The notes under the pieces are model-generated. The model was not told the origin of the DNA, searched no databases, and worked only from the letters and a program-made list of their open reading frames with translations. 64,000 bases of DNA from positions 3,749,910 through 3,813,909 of the forward strand of contig NZ_CM000745.1 in assembly GCF_000161455.1 (NCBI RefSeq), written 5' to 3'. The DNA is from Bacillus pseudomycoides DSM 12442. GTDB taxonomy: Bacteria; Bacillota; Bacilli; Bacillales; Bacillaceae_G. The translations under genes and the position numbers were made by a program. The number at the start of each line of letters is the position of its first letter. The stretch's first letter is position 1. Below, one piece after another: positions 1 through 8,526 of this stretch.

Positions 1-546
1 ACGTGCTGATGATACAACGGATAATAATGTTGATTTACCTACGCTTGGGAATCCAACAAGTCCAACATCCGCTAATACTTTTAATTCTAAGATTACATCA
101 CGTTCTTGACCTGGTTCCCCGTTCTCAGCGATTTCTGGTGCTGGGTTCGTCGGTGTTGCAAAACGTGAGTTACCACGGCCACCACGACCACCTCTTGCAA
201 TAACAGCTGATTGCTCATGCGTTACTAAATCCGCAAGAATTTGACCAGTTTCCTCATCTTTTACAACTGTTCCTGGTGGAACCTTTACGATTAAATCGTC
301 AGCTTTACGGCCATGTTGCCCTTTGCTCATCCCGTGTTGACCGCGATCAGCTTTGAAATGACGTTGGTAGCGGAAGTCCATTAATGTACGTAAGCCTTCG
401 TCAACAACGAAAACAACATCTGCACCTTTACCGCCATCGCCACCTGCTGGGCCACCCTTTGGAACATACTTCTCACGACGATACGCAACCATTCCGTTTC
501 CACCGTCGCCGCCTTTTACATATATCTTGACCTGATCTACAAACAT
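1..546 (-). CDS. obgE: GTPase ObgE/CgtA, N-terminal part (truncated by window edge)
   Basis: Only the first 182 codons are present; the gene runs off the left edge. The product begins MFVDQVKIYVKGGDGGNG, the start of the glycine-rich Obg fold (about residues 1-158), and the last visible residues, GFPSVGKST, are the G1/P-loop of the GTPase domain. Obg proteins act in late 50S ribosome assembly and, in Bacillus, in stress signalling and the start of sporulation. The ATG overlaps the spo0B stop codon by one base, so the two are translationally coupled, the order known from B. subtilis. Identification is secure; the C-terminal domain cannot be seen. Confidence 0.97.
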   Translation of the reverse strand, partial: MFVDQVKIYVKGGDGGNGMVAYRREKYVPKGGPAGGDGGKGADVVFVVDEGLRTLMDFRYQRHFKADRGQHGMSKGQHGRKADDLIVKVPPGTVVKDEETGQILADLVTHEQSAVIARGGRGGRGNSRFATPTNPAPEIAENGEPGQERDVILELKVLADVGLVGFPSVGKSTLLSVVSSAR

Positions 547-1094
547 TATTTCACCACACTTTTTTCGATTGGTTGTAATATAACCGAGATTTCATCATCT
601 CGCACTGTATAAGAAATGAAATACGATTCATTGTTTTGGTTTGTAAGCCACGTTTGTAGTTCTTCTACATTCGTTAGCTTGCCACGAAAATCAAAAAAGA
701 AACGAGCATTCTCCGCGTCACATTCAATTGTGATACAAACATAATTTTCAACATAAACGTCTAAACTATGCTGAAGCATTGAGAAAAATTCATTCGTCCA
801 CGTACACACTTCTTCATCGTAATGAGATAAGTTATGTAATTTCCCTAATACTTCGTACTCCAATAAGCACGGCTGCTGTTTCCAATTATATGTTAAAATC
901 CATTCTGAAAATAAAGGCATCGATAGCCCCATCAGATTGGATTCTTGTCTCGCTTCTTGGACAAAACGATCGATGAGCCCATGAATCTCTTCCACTCTTC
1001 CAAGGGAGAGGTTTCCTTTAATCATCTGCATACGATTGAGCCAATCATGCCTAGAATGGCTCAACGCATCTATAATTGTCCATTTTTTATTCAT
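546..1094 (-). CDS. spo0B: Sporulation initiation phosphotransferase Spo0B
   Basis: 182 aa. Spo0B moves the phosphoryl group from Spo0F to Spo0A in the cytoplasmic phosphorelay that starts sporulation. Near the N-terminus the motif SRHDWLNRMQ holds the phospho-accepting histidine (His16 here) in the first helix of the four-helix-bundle dimerisation region; the C-terminal half is the degenerate kinase-like domain. It lies between the rpmA terminator and obgE and overlaps obgE by one base, as in B. subtilis. Family members are poorly conserved outside the histidine helix, so identification rests on motif, length and context together. Confidence 0.93.
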   Translation of the reverse strand: MNKKWTIIDALSHSRHDWLNRMQMIKGNLSLGRVEEIHGLIDRFVQEARQESNLMGLSMPLFSEWILTYNWKQQPCLLEYEVLGKLHNLSHYDEEVCTWTNEFFSMLQHSLDVYVENYVCITIECDAENARFFFDFRGKLTNVEELQTWLTNQNNESYFISYTVRDDEISVILQPIEKSVVK

Positions 1095-1115
1095 CCAGAT
1101 ACCCCTTAATATAGA

Positions 1116-1147
1116 AAAACTCTAACCTGCACTCAGGTTAGAGTTTT
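1116..1147 (-). terminator. Rho-independent terminator after rpmA
   Basis: A perfect 14-bp inverted repeat (AAAACTCTAACCTG and its complement, 4-nt loop) lies just after the rpmA stop and before spo0B. In the minus direction it ends in a T-rich stretch. It should end the rplU-prp-rpmA transcript and separate it from spo0B-obgE. Confidence 0.85.
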
Positions 1148-1158
1148 CCGTGAGTTTC

Positions 1159-1449
1159 TTATGCTTCTTGAGCAACAGGATATACGCTCACTTGTTTGCG
1201 GTCACGGCCAAGACGCTCGAAGCGTACTACGCCGTCAACTTTCGCGTATAAAGTGTCATCGCCACCACGACCAACGTTAACACCTGGATAAATTTTTGTA
1301 CCGCGTTGACGGTAAAGAATTGAACCACCTGAAACCGTTTGACCATCTGCGCGTTTAGCACCAAGACGTTTTGACTGAGAGTCACGACCGTTCTTTGTAC
1401 TACCTACACCTTTCTTAGATGCGAAAAACTGAAGATCTAATCTTAACAT
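1159..1449 (-). CDS. rpmA: 50S ribosomal protein L27 (bL27)
   Basis: 96 aa. L27 sits near the peptidyl-transferase centre, where its N-terminus reaches towards the tRNA acceptor ends. The protein begins MLRLDLQFFASKKG, with the Firmicutes-type N-terminal extension ending in the LQFFA motif that the protease Prp must remove before the SKKG terminus is functional. The gene for that protease lies immediately upstream in the same operon (rplU-prp-rpmA), 3 nt away. Length and sequence are typical of the family. Confidence 0.98.
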   Translation of the reverse strand: MLRLDLQFFASKKGVGSTKNGRDSQSKRLGAKRADGQTVSGGSILYRQRGTKIYPGVNVGRGGDDTLYAKVDGVVRFERLGRDRKQVSVYPVAQEA

Positions 1450-1452
1450 ACG

Positions 1453-1797
1453 TTACACCTCCTGCATTTTTTCTATTAAACGGATATACTTTCCGTAATC
1501 AAGTTCAATCGTCTTAAGCGAAACAACCAATCCTTCTAAAAGCGTTTGAGCTTTCTCTGCTGTATGAGCATCTAAATCATTAGGCAACTCATACGTTAAG
1601 AATCCACCATCACTTCCGAGCTCAATAGTTGCTTGCACATTACAAAGTACTTCCACTGCATTTATAGATCCAAACACGACCGCAGTTGTTCCAGCACAGA
1701 CAAGGTCTTGTCCATGTGGTGCATAATCGGCATGCCCAGTCATTTTAAATGATTGGATACTTCCTAATTTCGTGCGACTTATCGTAATTTTAATCAT
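1453..1797 (-). CDS. prp: Ribosomal-processing cysteine protease Prp
   Basis: 114 aa, formerly YsxB. Prp cleaves the N-terminal extension of L27 in Firmicutes. The two catalytic residues known from S. aureus Prp, His22 and Cys34, are at the same positions here, in the stretches MTGHADYAPHG and QDLVCAGTTA. The gene is sandwiched between rplU and rpmA, the conserved arrangement. Its substrate, encoded directly downstream, carries the cleavage motif LQFFA. Start and length match the family. Confidence 0.95.
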   Translation of the reverse strand: MIKITISRTKLGSIQSFKMTGHADYAPHGQDLVCAGTTAVVFGSINAVEVLCNVQATIELGSDGGFLTYELPNDLDAHTAEKAQTLLEGLVVSLKTIELDYGKYIRLIEKMQEV

Positions 1798-1808
1798 CTT
1801 AACCAGAA

Positions 1809-2117
1809 TTAAGCGTTGATTGCTTCAATCACTAGCTTAGTGTAAGGTTGACGATGACCTTGTTTCTTACGATTGTTCTTTTTCGCTTTGTATTTGAAAA
1901 CGATGATTTTCTTAGCGCGACCTTGTTTTTCAACTTTCGCAGTAACTGTTGCACCTTCTACAACTGGGCTACCAACTTTCACGTTTTCGCCACCAACGAA
2001 AAGAACTTTGTCAAAAGTAACAGTTTCACCAGCTTCAGCATCTAATTTTTCAATGTAGATTTCTTGACCAGCTTCAACTTTAATTTGTTTTCCACCTGTT
2101 TCGATAATTGCGTACAT
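1809..2117 (-). CDS. rplU: 50S ribosomal protein L21 (bL21)
   Basis: 102 aa, the usual length. It begins MYAIIETGGKQIKVEAG and has the conserved C-terminal block around KKNNRKKQGHRQPYTKL, which contacts 23S rRNA. First gene of the rplU-prp-rpmA operon and preceded by a candidate L21 autoregulatory leader. An AGGAGGTG ribosome binding site stands in front of the ATG. Confidence 0.98.
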   Translation of the reverse strand: MYAIIETGGKQIKVEAGQEIYIEKLDAEAGETVTFDKVLFVGGENVKVGSPVVEGATVTAKVEKQGRAKKIIVFKYKAKKNNRKKQGHRQPYTKLVIEAINA

Positions 2118-2129
2118 ACTTGCACCTCC

Positions 2130-2225
2130 TCATAATTACTAAGACTCGCCAAAACGAGGTAGACATAAAATGCCTTTTTGGAACCTGTCTTGTGCGGTTG
2201 TAGCATATAGCAGTTTAGGTGCTAT
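2130..2225 (-). promoter_or_regulatory. Candidate L21 leader (5' UTR of rplU operon)
   Basis: The stretch just upstream of rplU holds short complementary blocks and a conserved-looking core (ACAGGTTCC, then CTACCTCGTTTTGGCGAG close to the ribosome binding site) typical of the Firmicutes L21 leader, an RNA thought to be bound by a ribosomal protein for autoregulation. Family assignment is from memory of the leader and from its position; the limits are approximate. Confidence 0.6.
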
Positions 2226-2282
2226 AAACTATAACATAAAGATGTTATCACGAAACGTTGACTATTGTCAATAAATGTTCTG

Positions 2283-3674
2283 CTAACTATTTTTACGCAG
2301 CATCATTTCTTGCCTCGTTCCAAATCGAATAATTGCATATTTCTCAGCTTCTTCATCTGTGAAATAAACTTGGAACGGTATATTTTTTTGCAATTCTTTT
2401 TGTAAAAATATTTTTTGTACTTCTTTTGAAGCTGCAATTAATACCGCCTCGTCCTCCGAACTACTATATGTAACAAGTTCTCTTTCTAGCTCGTATGCAA
2501 TTGATTCATGAGACATTACATATCCTGTCGCCTGGCACGCTGAGCAATCGTCTAATAATACATCACGGAGCGAGTGTTTTTTTCGCTTACGTGTCATTTC
2601 TAAAATACCGAGCTCTGTAAATCTAAGAACACGTGTATATGTACGATCCCTTTGTAATGAGGAAATGAGCCTCTCTCTTACTTTTTCTTTATTTTCTTCT
2701 TTTTTCATATTAATGAAGTCAATTAAAATCATACCACCAATATCACGCAGTCTTAATTGACGAGCAATTTCTTCCGCAGCTATTTCATTCGTCCGTAATA
2801 CCGTATCTTGCAAGTTCTGCTTTCCAGTAAATTTACCGGTGTTCACATCAATTACCGTCATTGTCTCCATTTGCTCAATAATTAAATAAGAACCGTTTGA
2901 TAACCACACTATTTTTTGCAGTGCTTTTTCAATCTCACGCTCCACACCATAGTGAATGAACATAGAAGTTGTTTCATTGTAAAACGAAACCTTTTCTTTT
3001 CCTACTTTATCTTGCAATTCCGGTACTATACTGCGTGTATCTACAATTACTTTTTCAATTGTTTCAATCGGATTTTCTTTAAATACACGATCTAAAAAGG
3101 TTGCTGGACGATGGAGTAATAACGGTGCCTTTCCATGCTCTTCTTTTCTTTTTAATTCTTTATACAGATCTTGAAAATGTTGCATTTCAATCTGCACTTC
3201 ATCAATTGCACCTTTGTCACAAGCTGAACGGAAAATATAGCCTCCGGTTCCCTCTACTTGAATTTCAAGCAATTGTTGCCGTTTTTTATTATTTTTTATT
3301 TTCCGGGAAACAGCGCGCATTTCATCATAAGGCATATAAACGACATATTTCCCGGTAAATTCTACATTCGCTGTTAATTTTGGCCCTTTTGTATCAATCG
3401 CTTCTTTTACCACTTGCACGAGCAATGCTTGTCCTTCGTGCACTCGATATGATGATGGAACATCGTCATATGAAAGATAGGCATGTTTTTCTAAACCGAT
3501 ATTTACAAACGCTGCATTCATCCCAGCAATCGTTCGTACGACACGTCCCACATAAATATGCCCAACAATCTCTTGCTCTTGATTTCGTTGCCATAAAAGC
3601 TCAACAATCTTTTGTTTTTCTTCTACAGCAACCCGTTTTTCCGAACCAGTATAGTTGATGTATAACGTCTTCAA
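2283..3674 (-). CDS. rng: Ribonuclease E/G family endoribonuclease (RNase G)
   Basis: 463 aa, near RNase G length (E. coli 489) and without the long RNase E scaffold. An S1-like RNA-binding segment sits around residues 35-125, followed by the catalytic core. One metal-binding aspartate lies in VIDVNTGK and the other in LIDFINM; the zinc-link CxxC is DDCSACQATG. In enterobacterial enzymes the second motif reads DFIDM, so the Asp-to-Asn change after the ligand is worth noting. A TTG start is preceded by GAGGAAAG. It degrades and matures RNA in the cytoplasm. B. subtilis, as I recall, lacks an RNase E/G homologue, so this gene is an addition between spoIVFB and rplU. Confidence 0.93.
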   Translation of the reverse strand: MKTLYINYTGSEKRVAVEEKQKIVELLWQRNQEQEIVGHIYVGRVVRTIAGMNAAFVNIGLEKHAYLSYDDVPSSYRVHEGQALLVQVVKEAIDTKGPKLTANVEFTGKYVVYMPYDEMRAVSRKIKNNKKRQQLLEIQVEGTGGYIFRSACDKGAIDEVQIEMQHFQDLYKELKRKEEHGKAPLLLHRPATFLDRVFKENPIETIEKVIVDTRSIVPELQDKVGKEKVSFYNETTSMFIHYGVEREIEKALQKIVWLSNGSYLIIEQMETMTVIDVNTGKFTGKQNLQDTVLRTNEIAAEEIARQLRLRDIGGMILIDFINMKKEENKEKVRERLISSLQRDRTYTRVLRFTELGILEMTRKRKKHSLRDVLLDDCSACQATGYVMSHESIAYELERELVTYSSSEDEAVLIAASKEVQKIFLQKELQKNIPFQVYFTDEEAEKYAIIRFGTRQEMMLRKNS

Positions 3675-3721
3675 AATACTTTCCTCACTTTTTCATTTTC
3701 TTTTCCTCTTACAATATAAAA

Positions 3722-3747
3722 GGTTAGTGTCCTCGTCAACACTAACC
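3722..3747 (-). terminator. Terminator/hairpin after spoIVFB
   Basis: Inverted repeat GGTTAGTGT...ACACTAACC, followed in the minus direction by TTTTATATT. It overlaps the spoIVFB stop codon and separates spoIVFAB from rng. Confidence 0.75.
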
Positions 3748-4602
3748 GATTAACTCTTCCACAGATGAAGTAGTTCGTTTTTCGGTAAAATAAGCATAAA
3801 GCAATTCGTTTTCGTCTAATGTATAATGCTCTTTATATTTACCATGAACGATAATCGAGTGCTTATACCCTCTCCGAAACTTTGTGAAAATCGTGTATAA
3901 TCGATCCTCAGTTCGCACTTCAATTGGAGCAATCTTTTCAATATCTCGCTTGTTTCCATAATAACGTTCTAGTAAAAAACGCATAAACGCATAGCGCCGT
4001 TGCTTCCATTCTTGATATAAAGAAATAGCTAAAAACAGAAGCAGCACCCACATCATAATACTATTACTATTCCAAAACAGTTGCCAACCTAATATTACAC
4101 TAAAAAAAACACATGATATTTTCATCATTTTCTCATGCGCTTGTAAATAAGGAAATTGATGTGATAAAACATTAAACAATACTTTTCCACCATCTAGTGG
4201 CCAAATTGGTAGTAAATTAAACCCTAGAATCATTAAATTGTTCCATACAAAGAAATGATAAAGTTCCTCACTAAACCATCCTGCCCTAGCCAAAGCATAA
4301 GCTAGCCCAATCATCCATACATGTTGAATAGGTCCTGCTATTACAACGATTAATTCTTCCTTTAACGGCTTATTCCCATGTTCCTCAAGCTCTGCCACCC
4401 CGCCAAACGGCAAAAGTTGTATTTGCTTGATTCTCCATTTATAATGAGCAGCTGCGAAGGCGTGCCCAAGCTCATGAATCAAAACGATACAAAATAAAAG
4501 TAGTAATTCTTTAAAACGCGCCGTAAAAATCCCAATAGCTATAATTCCCCAAAACAGTGGATGCACTGTAATTTTTGACAATACTTCACTATATTTATTC
4601 AA
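3742..4602 (-). CDS. spoIVFB: Intramembrane metalloprotease SpoIVFB (site-2 protease)
   Basis: 286 aa, multi-spanning membrane protein. SpoIVFB cleaves pro-sigma-K in the outer forespore membrane (mother-cell side) late in sporulation. The zinc motif HELGH is at residues 43-47 and the third ligand, in PLDGG, is Asp137; these are the numbers known for the B. subtilis enzyme. A CBS-like domain fills roughly residues 200-286. It overlaps the end of its regulator gene spoIVFA by 8 nt, indicating coupled translation. Confidence 0.96.
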   Translation of the reverse strand: MNKYSEVLSKITVHPLFWGIIAIGIFTARFKELLLLFCIVLIHELGHAFAAAHYKWRIKQIQLLPFGGVAELEEHGNKPLKEELIVVIAGPIQHVWMIGLAYALARAGWFSEELYHFFVWNNLMILGFNLLPIWPLDGGKVLFNVLSHQFPYLQAHEKMMKISCVFFSVILGWQLFWNSNSIMMWVLLLFLAISLYQEWKQRRYAFMRFLLERYYGNKRDIEKIAPIEVRTEDRLYTIFTKFRRGYKHSIIVHGKYKEHYTLDENELLYAYFTEKRTTSSVEELIG

Positions 4603-5338
4603 ATGAAATCACCTGAATCGGATCGATAAATTTTTCATTCTTTTTAATTGCAAAATAGAACTTGCCATTCTTGTTATCCGCATTGGTCCCAACTGTTCCA
4701 ACCTTTTGTTTCTTTTCAACATAATCATATAATTTTACAGATGCCTCACCTAAATTTCCATACCATGATTCCGTACCATCTGCATGCTGGATCTCAACTA
4801 TATTCCCAAACCCCTCTTTCTTACCAGCGAAAATAACAACCCCTTCATTTACCGATTCAACAGTTGTATTCGCGGCTGTTTGTACAAATACACCTTGGCC
4901 ATCTTTTTGAAAACTTTGCATAACTTTCCCTGAAGCCGGAACTGCATAATCTTTTTGCTGTATGCCTTGTTTCTTTTCATTTGCAGGTAGAAAAGCGAGC
5001 GGTTTTCCAAATTGATTTTCGTACCACTTGGATACAGTAGCAAACTGAAATTCCTCTTGCATAACTTGTTTTACAACCGTTCTTGCTCCATCAAAAGAAG
5101 CTGGTGCATTTTTAAATAAAATGGCTACCGAGAGAACGAGAATCGCCGCTAATAAAAATTTAAATAAAAATACTTCCTTTCGAAAAAGAGGATGCACCTC
5201 TTTTTCACCTTCTTCAATGAACATCGTTTCTCCATCAAAGTTTCCTTCAGAAAAATACTGTTCTTCCTCGAGTCTCTCTTGTTCTTCTTTTCTCTTTGCA
5301 ATCCGTTTTTTAATCTCTTCTACACGTCTATTCTTCAT
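4595..5338 (-). CDS. spoIVFA: Stage IV sporulation protein SpoIVFA (regulator of SpoIVFB)
   Basis: 247 aa from the start chosen. The reading frame is open 39 codons further upstream, but the ATG at 5338 (MKNRRVEEIKKRI) has an AAGGGG site at proper distance and matches the known N-terminus. The protein has a charged cytoplasmic N-terminus (about 1-75), one membrane segment (about 78-100) and a C-terminal LytM/M23-like domain (about 150-245) lying in the intermembrane space. SpoIVFA, with BofA, holds SpoIVFB inactive until the forespore signal (SpoIVB) arrives. The M23 domain lacks the full metal ligand set, as expected for a non-catalytic regulator. Confidence 0.93.
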   Translation of the reverse strand: MKNRRVEEIKKRIAKRKEEQERLEEEQYFSEGNFDGETMFIEEGEKEVHPLFRKEVFLFKFLLAAILVLSVAILFKNAPASFDGARTVVKQVMQEEFQFATVSKWYENQFGKPLAFLPANEKKQGIQQKDYAVPASGKVMQSFQKDGQGVFVQTAANTTVESVNEGVVIFAGKKEGFGNIVEIQHADGTESWYGNLGEASVKLYDYVEKKQKVGTVGTNADNKNGKFYFAIKKNEKFIDPIQVISFE

Positions 5339-5518
5339 CCTGTCCCCTTCCTTTTGCCACCTCTTCTTGCAAGAGGCAAGTAAAGTGAAACTATCTTCCC
5401 TACTGATTATTTCCCCCGCAAATAGCAGGGAAAATAAAAGTTCTCTATTTTCCAAACTTTATACAGTTTGTACATATGTATGAACCCTAAGAGGAAGATA
5501 TTCATGAGAATAAAAAAG

Positions 5519-5548
5519 AAAGCACCTCGCATACATGCGAAGTGCTTT
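5519..5548 (-). terminator. Terminator of the mre-min operon
   Basis: Strong hairpin AAAGCACxTCGCAT / ATGCGAxGTGCTTT followed by a T-rich run (minus direction), touching the minD stop codon. Confidence 0.88.
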
Positions 5549-6351
5549 TAACGAATTCCAAAGAAATTTTTCATCTTTGTAAAAACAGATACTTTTTCTT
5601 GCCCAAACGCTTGTAAAGGGACAGATTCACCTAGCAAACGTCTTGCAATATTCCGATAAGCTAATGATGCTTTTCCATTCGGCTGCAATGCTACAGGTTC
5701 ACCTGTATTTGTAGCACGAATAACTTCATCATCATCCTCGACAACTCCGAGCAACTCAATCGAAAGTGTACGTACAATTTCATCTACATCTAGCATATCT
5801 TGCTCATGTAGCATATGGCTACGCACACGGTTAATAACAAGTTTTGGTGGTTCGATATCTTCTTTTTCTAAAAGCCCAATAATACGGTCTGCATCACGCA
5901 TAGAAGATACTTCAGGCGTCGTTACAACAATCGCTTTGTCCGCACCTGCCACCGCGTTTTTGAATCCCTGCTCAATACCAGCAGGACAATCAATTAATAT
6001 GTAATCATAATCATAATCTTGACGTAATAGTTGTATTAACTCATCCATTTGTTCAGGTGTTACCGCTGACTTATCGCTCGTTTGTGCTGCAGGTAATAAA
6101 TAAAGTTCATCAAAGCGCTTATCTTTTATAAGAGCCTGAGGTAAACGACAACGACCTTCGACGACATCAACAAGATCAAATACAATACGATTTTCTAGCC
6201 CCATTACTACGTCTAAGTTTCTTAGACCAATATCCGTATCAATTAAACATACTTTTTTCCCGGATAATGCTAAGGCTGTACCAATGTTTGCAGACGTTGT
6301 AGTCTTTCCTACCCCGCCTTTTCCAGATGTAATTACTATTGCCTCTCCCAC
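5548..6351 (-). CDS. minD: Septum site-determining ATPase MinD
   Basis: 267 aa. The deviant Walker A motif GKGGVGKTT is at residues 10-18; further ParA/MinD features are GLRNLDVVMGLENR and the IDCPAGIEQGF Walker B stretch. The C-terminus (KMKNFFGIR) is an amphipathic membrane-targeting helix. MinD binds membrane with ATP and recruits MinC to stop FtsZ assembly away from midcell. The start is GTG, 2 nt after the minC stop. Last gene of mreBCD-minCD. Confidence 0.97.
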   Translation of the reverse strand: MGEAIVITSGKGGVGKTTTSANIGTALALSGKKVCLIDTDIGLRNLDVVMGLENRIVFDLVDVVEGRCRLPQALIKDKRFDELYLLPAAQTSDKSAVTPEQMDELIQLLRQDYDYDYILIDCPAGIEQGFKNAVAGADKAIVVTTPEVSSMRDADRIIGLLEKEDIEPPKLVINRVRSHMLHEQDMLDVDEIVRTLSIELLGVVEDDDEVIRATNTGEPVALQPNGKASLAYRNIARRLLGESVPLQAFGQEKVSVFTKMKNFFGIR

Positions 6352-6353
6352 AG

Positions 6354-7040
6354 CTATACAATTCCCCTTTCTAACTTTGTTAAATTAGGTCTAAGATGAG
6401 TGAGAAGTTGCAGGCGATCGACAACAATGTGATTGTTCTCATCAATATACGCACATTCCGCCGCCTCTGCTCCGTCTTCTTTCTCTTCCGGAGCCCGCAT
6501 TGTCACATCACTAATTCGAAGTTGCATTGGATTCATAACAGATGCTGCAATGACAGCATCTGTATCCCCATAATATCCAGCATGCGCAATTCCTCGTAAT
6601 GATCCAACGACAAAAATATTTCCCCCAGCGATAACCGTTCCGCCTGGATTGACATCTCCAATTAACAATAGATTTCCTTTTACATGCAATACTTGACCTG
6701 AGCGAACAATTTTGGAAACAGGGACAATTTCTGTTTCTTCTTTCCACGCTATTGCTTCAGCTTTTGTTATGACATCACTCTCAATGGAATCCACAACAAG
6801 ATTTTTTTTATTACGAATCAAAGTGCGAATTTCTTCTTGCTGTACATCTGTCAAATAGCGATTACCAACTTTAACATGTACTTCGATTAATGAACGTCCA
6901 TCACCATCGTAATAGTGAGTGGAAAGCTTTTCGTCCAGTTCTTGCAGTAATTCAGAGAATGAACAGCAATCATCTAAATGTAATGTCAGTCCATCTTTTG
7001 TCCCTTTTATCGTTATATTTTGTTGCTTTTTTTCTTCCAC
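6354..7040 (-). CDS. minC: Septum site-determining protein MinC
   Basis: 228 aa with a GTG start after GGGGTGAA. The N-terminal domain (about 1-100) inhibits FtsZ. The C-terminal beta-helix (about 105-210) binds MinD and contains VRSGQVLHVKGNLLLIGDVN and the GG/AGG turn repeats typical of MinC. Directly upstream of minD. Works with MinD and, in Bacillus, DivIVA/MinJ. Confidence 0.96.
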   Translation of the reverse strand: MEEKKQQNITIKGTKDGLTLHLDDCCSFSELLQELDEKLSTHYYDGDGRSLIEVHVKVGNRYLTDVQQEEIRTLIRNKKNLVVDSIESDVITKAEAIAWKEETEIVPVSKIVRSGQVLHVKGNLLLIGDVNPGGTVIAGGNIFVVGSLRGIAHAGYYGDTDAVIAASVMNPMQLRISDVTMRAPEEKEDGAEAAECAYIDENNHIVVDRLQLLTHLRPNLTKLERGIV

Positions 7041-7075
7041 TAAAGTTCACCCCAACGATTCAATTCGACATAAAA

Positions 7076-7618
7076 TTAGAAAATCCTTTTTTCTTTTTCT
7101 TCCATCGCTTTTGAAAGACGCACAAGATATCGTCTCAGTGGGAAACAAACTAGTAATAAGAAAATTCCATTTAACAATAAAGTAGCAAGGAGACGATCTG
7201 AGAAAAAGATATGCGCCGGTACATGAATACGTCCTAGTAGCGTTAAAAATCCATATACATAATACTCTAATGCTGCAATTCCCGTTAATACGATAAAAGA
7301 AACAATAAATAAATTCAATTGCAATACTCTCATCGTACTATACACAAGATACGCCAAAATTGGATAAGCAAATATATATACACCAACAAGTTCTGTATAT
7401 ACAGTATCAAATAAAAAACCAAATAATAGCCCATAGTAAATACCTTGTAAAGGACTAAAATAAACGGTAATAAAACATAGCACAATCATAAAGAAATGCG
7501 GAGCTGCAATACTGTCTTTCCAAAACAATGCTGTTGGAACTACAGTAGAAAACATATTTTCGAATAAAAACACAAAAAGAAGCAGCAGAGGAAGAATTGC
7601 TCTTTTCAAAATAGCCAT
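7076..7618 (-). CDS. mreD: Rod shape-determining membrane protein MreD
   Basis: 180 aa, almost wholly hydrophobic, with about five to six membrane segments and a basic C-terminal tail (RLSKAMEEKEKRIF). MreD is part of the elongasome, linking cytoplasmic MreB with the peptidoglycan synthases. Third gene of mreB-mreC-mreD; 12 nt separate it from mreC. Confidence 0.94.
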   Translation of the reverse strand: MAILKRAILPLLLLFVFLFENMFSTVVPTALFWKDSIAAPHFFMIVLCFITVYFSPLQGIYYGLLFGFLFDTVYTELVGVYIFAYPILAYLVYSTMRVLQLNLFIVSFIVLTGIAALEYYVYGFLTLLGRIHVPAHIFFSDRLLATLLLNGIFLLLVCFPLRRYLVRLSKAMEEKEKRIF

Positions 7619-7630
7619 ATCTTCTCCCCC

Positions 7631-8485
7631 TTACTGTTCTAACGCTGCTGAGGGCATAACTCTTTTTGTAACCATAATATGGTCTACATCATTTAAATCC
7701 GCAGCAGGTTTTACGTAAGCTGTTTGTGTTAATCCATATTCATCTGGTGCAACATCTACAATTTTCCCAATTACTAACCCTTTCGGGAAAATATCACTTA
7801 ATCCTGATGTTACAACCGTTTGATCTTTTTCTACTTTTACATCAGATGGAATCTTTGTGAAAACAAGAGATTGTTTTTCCTTGTCGTATCCTTCAATCAA
7901 TCCAAAAATACGCTCTTGCCCTTCTACTACAGCAGAAATACGATTTGTTCGATTCAGTGAACTCAATAATTCTACAGTTGATGTAAATTGAGACACACTT
8001 TTCACTCGTCCGACTAACCCTTTTGAAGTCATAACAGCCATATCCTTCTGGATTCCTTGCTGTGCACCTCTATCAATTCCGATTAAGTCATACCACTTGT
8101 CCGGATTGCGTGCAATCACTGTAGCTTGGATTGGCTTATAGTCACGAAGAGAATCTTTTTTATCAATCGTTTCACGAAGCTTCGCATTATCTTTTTCCAA
8201 ATCTTTTACTTTCACGGATAATTCCGCATACTTATCTAATTTTTCTTTTAATGTTTTATTTTCTTCATACGTGCGCTTTACATCTTCTACGTTCTCAAAG
8301 AACCCGGCAACATAATTCGCTGGCTTTTGGAATACACGTTCTACAACACCGACAGTATCTTTTACAAACTGCTCTGGCCATGTTAGATTTTTCCGTTCTT
8401 TCAGTGAGATTCCAATCAATGCCACGAGAAGAATAATACTAACTAGCAAAACAATTAATCTTTTGTTTAAGAAAAACTGTGGCAC
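7631..8485 (-). CDS. mreC: Rod shape-determining protein MreC
   Basis: 284 aa from the GTG at 8485 (MPQFFLNKRL), which has AGAGGG seven bases upstream; a GTG two codons earlier is possible but too near the ribosome binding site. One signal-anchor helix (about 9-27), a coiled coil (about 65-110) and an extracellular beta-barrel domain (about 115-275). MreC forms filaments outside the membrane that organise elongation-specific wall synthesis. Lies between mreB and mreD. Confidence 0.95.
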   Translation of the reverse strand: MPQFFLNKRLIVLLVSIILLVALIGISLKERKNLTWPEQFVKDTVGVVERVFQKPANYVAGFFENVEDVKRTYEENKTLKEKLDKYAELSVKVKDLEKDNAKLRETIDKKDSLRDYKPIQATVIARNPDKWYDLIGIDRGAQQGIQKDMAVMTSKGLVGRVKSVSQFTSTVELLSSLNRTNRISAVVEGQERIFGLIEGYDKEKQSLVFTKIPSDVKVEKDQTVVTSGLSDIFPKGLVIGKIVDVAPDEYGLTQTAYVKPAADLNDVDHIMVTKRVMPSAALEQ

Positions 8486-8526
8486 GTTCACACCCTCTTA
8501 ATTTCATTGATTTTTATTTTGGAATA

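Noticed and set aside
5339..5455. N-terminal extension of SpoIVFA
   Set aside because: The open frame continues, but the ATG at 5338 has AAGGGG and matches the expected N-terminus; the extension has no ribosome binding site.
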